Origin: an uncultured Prevotellaceae bacterium
GTDB lineage: Bacteria > Bacteroidota > Bacteroidia > Bacteroidales > Bacteroidaceae
DNA length: 37,136 nt
Direction: 5' to 3'
Assembly: GCA_902799905.1 (NCBI GenBank)
Contig: CADCCB010000032.1
Span: forward strand, 1 to 37,136
The notes below the pieces were generated by a model. It was not told the DNA's origin. It did not search any database and saw nothing but the letters and a program-made list of their open reading frames with translations. Below are positions 35,101 to 37,136 of this stretch, in pieces; position 1 is the stretch's first letter, and every line of letters begins with the position of its first letter. The position numbers were made by a program, and so were the translations under genes.

Positions 35101-36191
35101 CCATTGTCATTGAAGCCATAGACACCCACGCCCTGCACCGTGCACCAGATGATGCCGTTGTCGCCTTCGCAAACCGAACTGATGGTGCTGCCCAGGCTGA
35201 TGCCCTGGTCCTCGAAACTCCAGTTGCCGAACTGCATGGGACGCTGGGGGAGCATGAGCAGGCCCTTCAGATGGCAGCCCAACCAGAGGTTGCCACGACG
35301 GTCGAACATCAGGGCGCTGATCTTCGCCGTGCTCTGATCGATGCCCAGAGCGCTGGCCTCCACGCGCTGCAACTTGTTGTTAGCCAAGCGATAGAGGCCA
35401 TTCCCTCGCGTACCTATATATAATGTACCGTCATTGCTCTGTCGCATGCGGGTAAAAACAATATCCTTGCTCGCGGTGTCGCCCATATCCACATCGTCCT
35501 TCATGACCTGACCGTTGCGATAGCACATCAGGCCATGCATGCCCAGAATCAGCACACGGCCCTTATGCTCCAAGATGGCCTGCGGCGTGCCGACCAGCGA
35601 GTTGAATATCTTCGTCTTACCGCCTTCGCTCATCACGATATGCTCATCGAAGCCCGTCTTCCATATACGGCCGTGAGAATCTTCGTACAACCGGCTGTAA
35701 TAGTCGTCGGAACCCTCCAGACGGAAGGGCATCAACTGCCCGTCCACCGAGTTCAGCACATAGGCCCCATAGCCGGCAGTTCCAACCAGCAGCCTGCCGT
35801 CCCTGCACTGGAACAGGCTGGTCACACGAGGCTGAACATTGTTGGGGAAACGATAGTGACGGAAGGTCTCGCTGGCATTGTCGAAGCACTCCAGACCCTT
35901 GTTCGTTCCAACCCACAGATGGTCGTCGCGATCGAGGAAGAGCGTCACCACCACATTGGCATGAATAGAGGTGCTGTCGTCATCGCTATGCAGGAAAGTG
36001 TGGAAGTGATAGCCGTCAAAACGATTCAGACCATAGTCCGTACCTATCCATACGTACCCCTCCCCGTCCTGACAGAGGTCAGAGATTAGACTGCTGGAGA
36101 AGCGGTCCGAAGGGAAGAAGTGACCACGCTGTGCCACGGTACATAGCGCAAAAAAAAGCAAGCAAGATACTGAAAGCAGTAGCCGTCTCAT
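32190..36191 (-). CDS. hybrid two-component system regulator (HTCS), xylan-responsive by context
   Basis: It is 1333 residues from ATG 36191. The frame stays open to 36251, but the promoter -7 box at 36229-36236 lies inside that extension, and MRRLLLSVSCLLFFALCTVA is a signal peptide. Periplasmic part: two seven-bladed propellers of Reg_prop repeats (about 25-635; WIGTDYGLNRFDG-like motifs), then a Y_Y_Y domain (about 685-757). TM about 765-784. HisKA has H806 in NATHDIRTPL. HATPase_c includes N935 (LLSNAFKY). The receiver has D1131 in VVSDVMMPE. An AraC-type HTH spans about 1243-1329. All catalytic residues are present. It belongs to the same class as XynR of Prevotella bryantii, which controls a xylanase cluster. 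It is the only DNA-binding regulator among the enzymes, so it is the likely activator of these operons. Confidence 0.95.
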   Translation of the reverse strand: MRRLLLSVSCLLFFALCTVAQRGHFFPSDRFSSSLISDLCQDGEGYVWIGTDYGLNRFDGYHFHTFLHSDDDSTSIHANVVVTLFLDRDDHLWVGTNKGLECFDNASETFRHYRFPNNVQPRVTSLFQCRDGRLLVGTAGYGAYVLNSVDGQLMPFRLEGSDDYYSRLYEDSHGRIWKTGFDEHIVMSEGGKTKIFNSLVGTPQAILEHKGRVLILGMHGLMCYRNGQVMKDDVDMGDTASKDIVFTRMRQSNDGTLYIGTRGNGLYRLANNKLQRVEASALGIDQSTAKISALMFDRRGNLWLGCHLKGLLMLPQRPMQFGNWSFEDQGISLGSTISSVCEGDNGIIWCTVQGVGVYGFNDNGRVVAHPQSPESVEFIFHDRLNRYWIGTDNGLYAYDPQTGRSQLKVTFECDRFNDVTSDDQGRLYISVFSRGFCVYDPQTGALKNHNSFEEEDSLKGRLCNNWVMGLSSDKEGHIWLATSSGVSCYDPSTESFLSQGWSKLLDGVLCFDVCELHCGHLADGRSLEGCIAIGTEQGLFLYDRETHQVERFPDSEQLQNKVVSYIVQTTDGDVWCSTSMGIWQYQSGSHSFVGHIYGNGLVQKEYLYGVGLHTDDDYVYFAHNDGLTRFHPDDVNKREHSLDPLVLTAFRVGYQYVKKGTVINGVEVTDKALSETDDFVLSYLDHTVTLAFSQLNFDDPSNTIIEYSINNGEWISNAAGQNEFTLGHLQPGTYSIAVRAQQGSEYTPEKVVMVTIRAPWYRSMWAYLLYALVALSLLGFVLYNYRRRANQQLNEEKMKFLINATHDIRTPLTLILSPIHKLKNGKIEDLKSMEELQSFNTSVFQPSVETIERNALRILNLVNQILDVRKIDKQQMRLHCQPTEMVGFVRGICKMFEYNAKDHNIDFHFEADAEEVEAWIDRSQFDKVVSNLLSNAFKYCGDEGAVAVSLTHDDRAVRLQLTDTGCGLDGDSLKHIFDRFYQGSNSRKLNIKGTGIGLNLCKMIVDMHHGTIEAQNRTDGQQGAQFTVTLLLGNSHLSLEEIDDSQGYPDGQTDETIQGTSSAVVVPRPQKSSGVRHRVLVVDDDEEIAHYIATELAHYYKFSIASNGKEGLKELLSSSGSNVEYDLVVSDVMMPEMDGFTMLRMIKTNVNIAHIPVIMLTSKADVGNRLEGLERGADAFLAKPFDMEELHMTIDNLIQSRLRLKGKFTGAQQQADKVEQPDVKGNDEVLMERIMKVVNKNLSNSDFNVDMLTQEVGISRAQLHRKMKEMTGISTSEFIRNIRLEQAARLLKEQKINITQVAYTVGFSNLAHFSTIFRKHFGVSPSEYAEGGK

Positions 36192-36228
36192 ATATCGTAT
36201 TGTCTTATTTAGTGTAGTAAAGTGCTTG

Positions 36229-36260
36229 CAAAAGTACAAATAAAAAAACAAAACAGCAAA
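36229..36260 (-). promoter_or_regulatory. promoter of the hybrid regulator
   Basis: Minus-strand TTTG (36257-36260) and TACTTTTG (36229-36236) are separated by exactly 20 bases, a full match to the Bacteroidota -33/-7 consensus. Transcription would start near 36224, about 33 bases before ATG 36191. It is the best promoter in the window and decides the start of the regulator. Confidence 0.8.
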
Positions 36261-36270
36261 TTTTTAGACA

Positions 36271-36317
36271 GAAAAAAGGAAGCGACCGCCTATATTTCAC
36301 ATACTGGAGGTCGCTTC
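36271..36317 (-). terminator. intrinsic terminator upstream of the regulator promoter
   Basis: Perfect 9-bp arms GAAGCGACC/GGTCGCTTC (36279-36287 and 36309-36317), extendable by two more pairs, are followed on the minus strand by CTTTTTTC. No protein gene ends here; the nearest upstream minus-strand gene is about 600 bases away. Confidence 0.7.
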
Positions 36318-36485
36318 ACAGAGTTTGTACCATAACTAACTCTACTACAAAAAATAAAAATCAACTACTAACTATTTACTATTCCTTACGAAGAAAAAAT
36401 TACTACAAAACAACTTTTTACTATTATGAACTACCTACTAACTATGAATATTATTACATCTAATTCATGCTGTTTCCTGAATCAC
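36271..36485 (-). ncRNA. candidate small RNA between a -7 box and an intrinsic terminator
   Basis: A minus-strand -7-like box (36490-36497) precedes about 215 bases without an ORF that end in a strong intrinsic terminator (36271-36317). The interior repeats TAGTTAGTAG-type words several times (at about 36331-36346, 36363-36376 and 36430-36445). It resembles no RNA family I know. The evidence is only the promoter-terminator pairing and internal repetition. Confidence 0.35.
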
Positions 36486-36489
36486 GATG

Positions 36490-36497
36490 CAAAATTA
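36490..36497 (-). promoter_or_regulatory. -7-like box of the candidate small RNA
   Basis: Minus-strand TAATTTTG matches TAnnTTTG. No -33 TTTG is visible at the right distance, and the AT-rich context raises the chance of a random match. Confidence 0.35.
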
Positions 36498-36690
36498 CGC
36501 CATTTCAACGAGAAATACTTTCTTATTTGTTTCGCTTTCTTTTCTTATTTGTCTACAACGCCCCCATGTTCCAATTTGCAAAGTGTATGAAACATCGCGA
36601 TAGGCAACGTTTTAAAACTATTTTTCACTATTCCCTTTTTGCAAAGTTACAACATTTCAAAGAGCGCTTTACGAGTTATGATGAGTTAGG

Positions 36691-36720
36691 AGAGATAAGA
36701 AGAGATAAGGAGAGATAGTG
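36691..36720. repeat. 10-bp tandem repeat, three units
   Basis: AGAGATAAGA, AGAGATAAGG and AGAGATAGTG lie head to tail just before the GC-rich repeat array. Confidence 0.75.
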
Positions 36721-36726
36721 TTTTCC

Positions 36727-36900
36727 GCCTCGTCCAAACGTCATCTACGGGTGCCTCGTCCAAACGTCATCTACGGGTTGTTCCAACGTCACCTTCGGGT
36801 CGTTCCGACGGCAGTTTACGGTCGTTCCGACGCCTCCTTTCCCTGGTAAACTACGGCACTTTCGGGCGTAAAGTACCGTCGGAACGGAGCGTAGATGACG
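36727..36900. repeat. degenerate tandem and inverted repeat array
   Basis: Two identical 26-bp units (36727-36752 and 36753-36778) contain CGTCATCTACGGG. They are followed by diverged units of about 22-24 bp built on GTTCC(A/G)ACG and (T/A)C(G)GGT. On the right side the same words appear inverted: CGTAGATGACG at 36890-36900 is the exact complement of CGTCATCTACG at 36739-36749 and 36765-36775, and CCGTCGGAAC near 36877-36886 mirrors GTTCCGACGG. The whole could fold as a long imperfect hairpin. It lies directly after the stop of the small HTH gene. The 26-bp period rules out translation as a repeat protein. Confidence 0.8.
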
Positions 36901-36915
36901 TTCCTTCGAACTGCC

Positions 36916-37101
36916 TCAGTCACCCACGTCGATGCAGTAGAGGTCCGACAGGTATTTCACCACCCTGGGAGGCAGCACCCGCATGCCGGGCCTCAAACCC
37001 AGCGCCTCCAGTTCCTGCCTGTAGGGCTTCATCCATTTGGCCAGCGTGCCGAGAGACACTCCCGCCGCCATCGCCAGTTCCGATTTACTCTTTGCCTTCA
37101 T
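36916..37101 (-). CDS. small helix-turn-helix protein, DUF4248-like
   Basis: The 61-residue basic protein reads KSELAMAAGVSLGTLAKWM near its N-terminus, which fits an HTH of the MerR/excisionase-like small type. A second helix pair (PPRVVKYLSDLY) follows. It resembles the small DUF4248-type proteins of Bacteroidota that begin with K-x-ELA and often sit beside HU-family and amidase genes; the assignment is tentative. The start is the only ATG near this edge. The function is unknown; DNA binding is likely. It is not obviously connected with the xylan genes. Confidence 0.6.
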   Translation of the reverse strand: MKAKSKSELAMAAGVSLGTLAKWMKPYRQELEALGLRPGMRVLPPRVVKYLSDLYCIDVGD

Positions 37102-37136
37102 TATAAATCCTTTCTAACATTAATTTCCATAAATTG

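Larger units (their letters stand above)
36192..36915. other. 724-bp gene-poor intergenic region
   Basis: The left half (to about 36720) is strongly AT-rich, in contrast to the GC-richer genes on its left. It holds the regulator promoter, a minus-strand terminator, a possible small RNA, and short direct repeats (TTTCTTATTTGT at 36520 and 36541; AGAGATA units at 36691-36720). A further minus-strand -7-like word, TAACTTTG, is at 36642-36649. The right half is a GC-rich degenerate repeat array. An 83-codon plus-strand frame at 36467-36718 shows no protein-like features. Confidence 0.6.

Noticed and set aside
36192-36251. 20-residue N-terminal extension of the hybrid regulator
   Set aside because: A full -33/-7 promoter lies within it, so it would not be transcribed. 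The signal peptide starts at 36191.
36467-36718. 83-codon plus-strand ORF in the right intergenic region
   Set aside because: Its composition follows the AT-rich and repetitive DNA. It ends in the AGAGATA repeat, and it has no recognisable protein features or promoter.
36727-36900. CRISPR array or insertion-sequence ends
   Set aside because: Units abut without spacers and grade in similarity. No transposase and no flanking target duplication are visible.

Overview
ORGANISM. The window looks like a Bacteroidota genome, most likely a rumen or gut Prevotella/Xylanibacter relative. The evidence is the Bacteroidota-type -7 box TAnnTTTG upstream of most transcription units, the absence of Shine-Dalgarno-led starts, a SusR/HTCS-type hybrid two-component regulator, a 'smalltalk'-type microprotein, and enzyme architectures (GH10 fused to feruloyl esterase, CE6 fused to CE1) of the kind described from xylan-degrading Prevotella. 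This assignment rests on recall of families; no search was run.

LAYOUT. A 36-residue smalltalk-like microprotein and a 49-bp tandem hairpin repeat sit at the left edge. Leftward genes follow: GH10 xylanase-feruloyl esterase (354-2546), CE6-CE1 double acetylxylan esterase (2781-4784), and a very large GH3-GH97 fusion (4953-9221). Divergent from these is a rightward operon of five genes (9389-18147): GH43-CBM6, arabinanase-like GH43, type-B carboxylesterase lipoprotein, GH8 reducing-end exo-oligoxylanase, GH31. Converging on it is a leftward pair of double-domain esterases (18151-21842). A rightward pair of Cache/HAMP sensor proteins (22023-25427) is divergent from the esterases. The first sensor has no phospho-acceptor His and no ATPase domain; the second is an intact histidine kinase. 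A leftward operon follows (25424-32066): GH43, GH31-PA14, and a tandem GH43-CBM6-GH43-CBM6 protein. The leftward hybrid sensor/AraC regulator is at 32190-36191. The right edge (36192-37136) is AT-rich intergenic DNA with a terminator, a possible small RNA, a degenerate inverted/tandem repeat array and a small HTH protein.

HOW IT WORKS TOGETHER. This is an enzyme-and-regulator island for highly decorated, esterified arabinoxylan. GH10 cuts the backbone. CE1, CE6 and the other esterases remove feruloyl and acetyl groups. GH43 enzymes remove arabinose or xylose. GH31 and the GH97 half probably remove alpha-linked xylose or galactose caps. GH8 trims xylo-oligosaccharides from the reducing end and GH3/GH43 finish them. 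Nearly every enzyme carries a Sec or lipoprotein signal. No SusC/SusD pair, sugar transporter or alpha-glucuronidase (GH67/GH115) is in the window, so uptake must be encoded elsewhere. The hybrid regulator presumably senses xylo-oligosaccharides in the periplasm and activates these operons.

MOST UNUSUAL FEATURES. Intergenic-type repeats are embedded in frame in loops of four enzyme domains, including two unrelated repeats at the equivalent hairpin of the two GH43 halves of one protein. Other points are the GH3-GH97 fusion, the paired dead and live sensor kinases with no response regulator, a collapsed second esterase domain, and the repeat and small-RNA signals at the edges.
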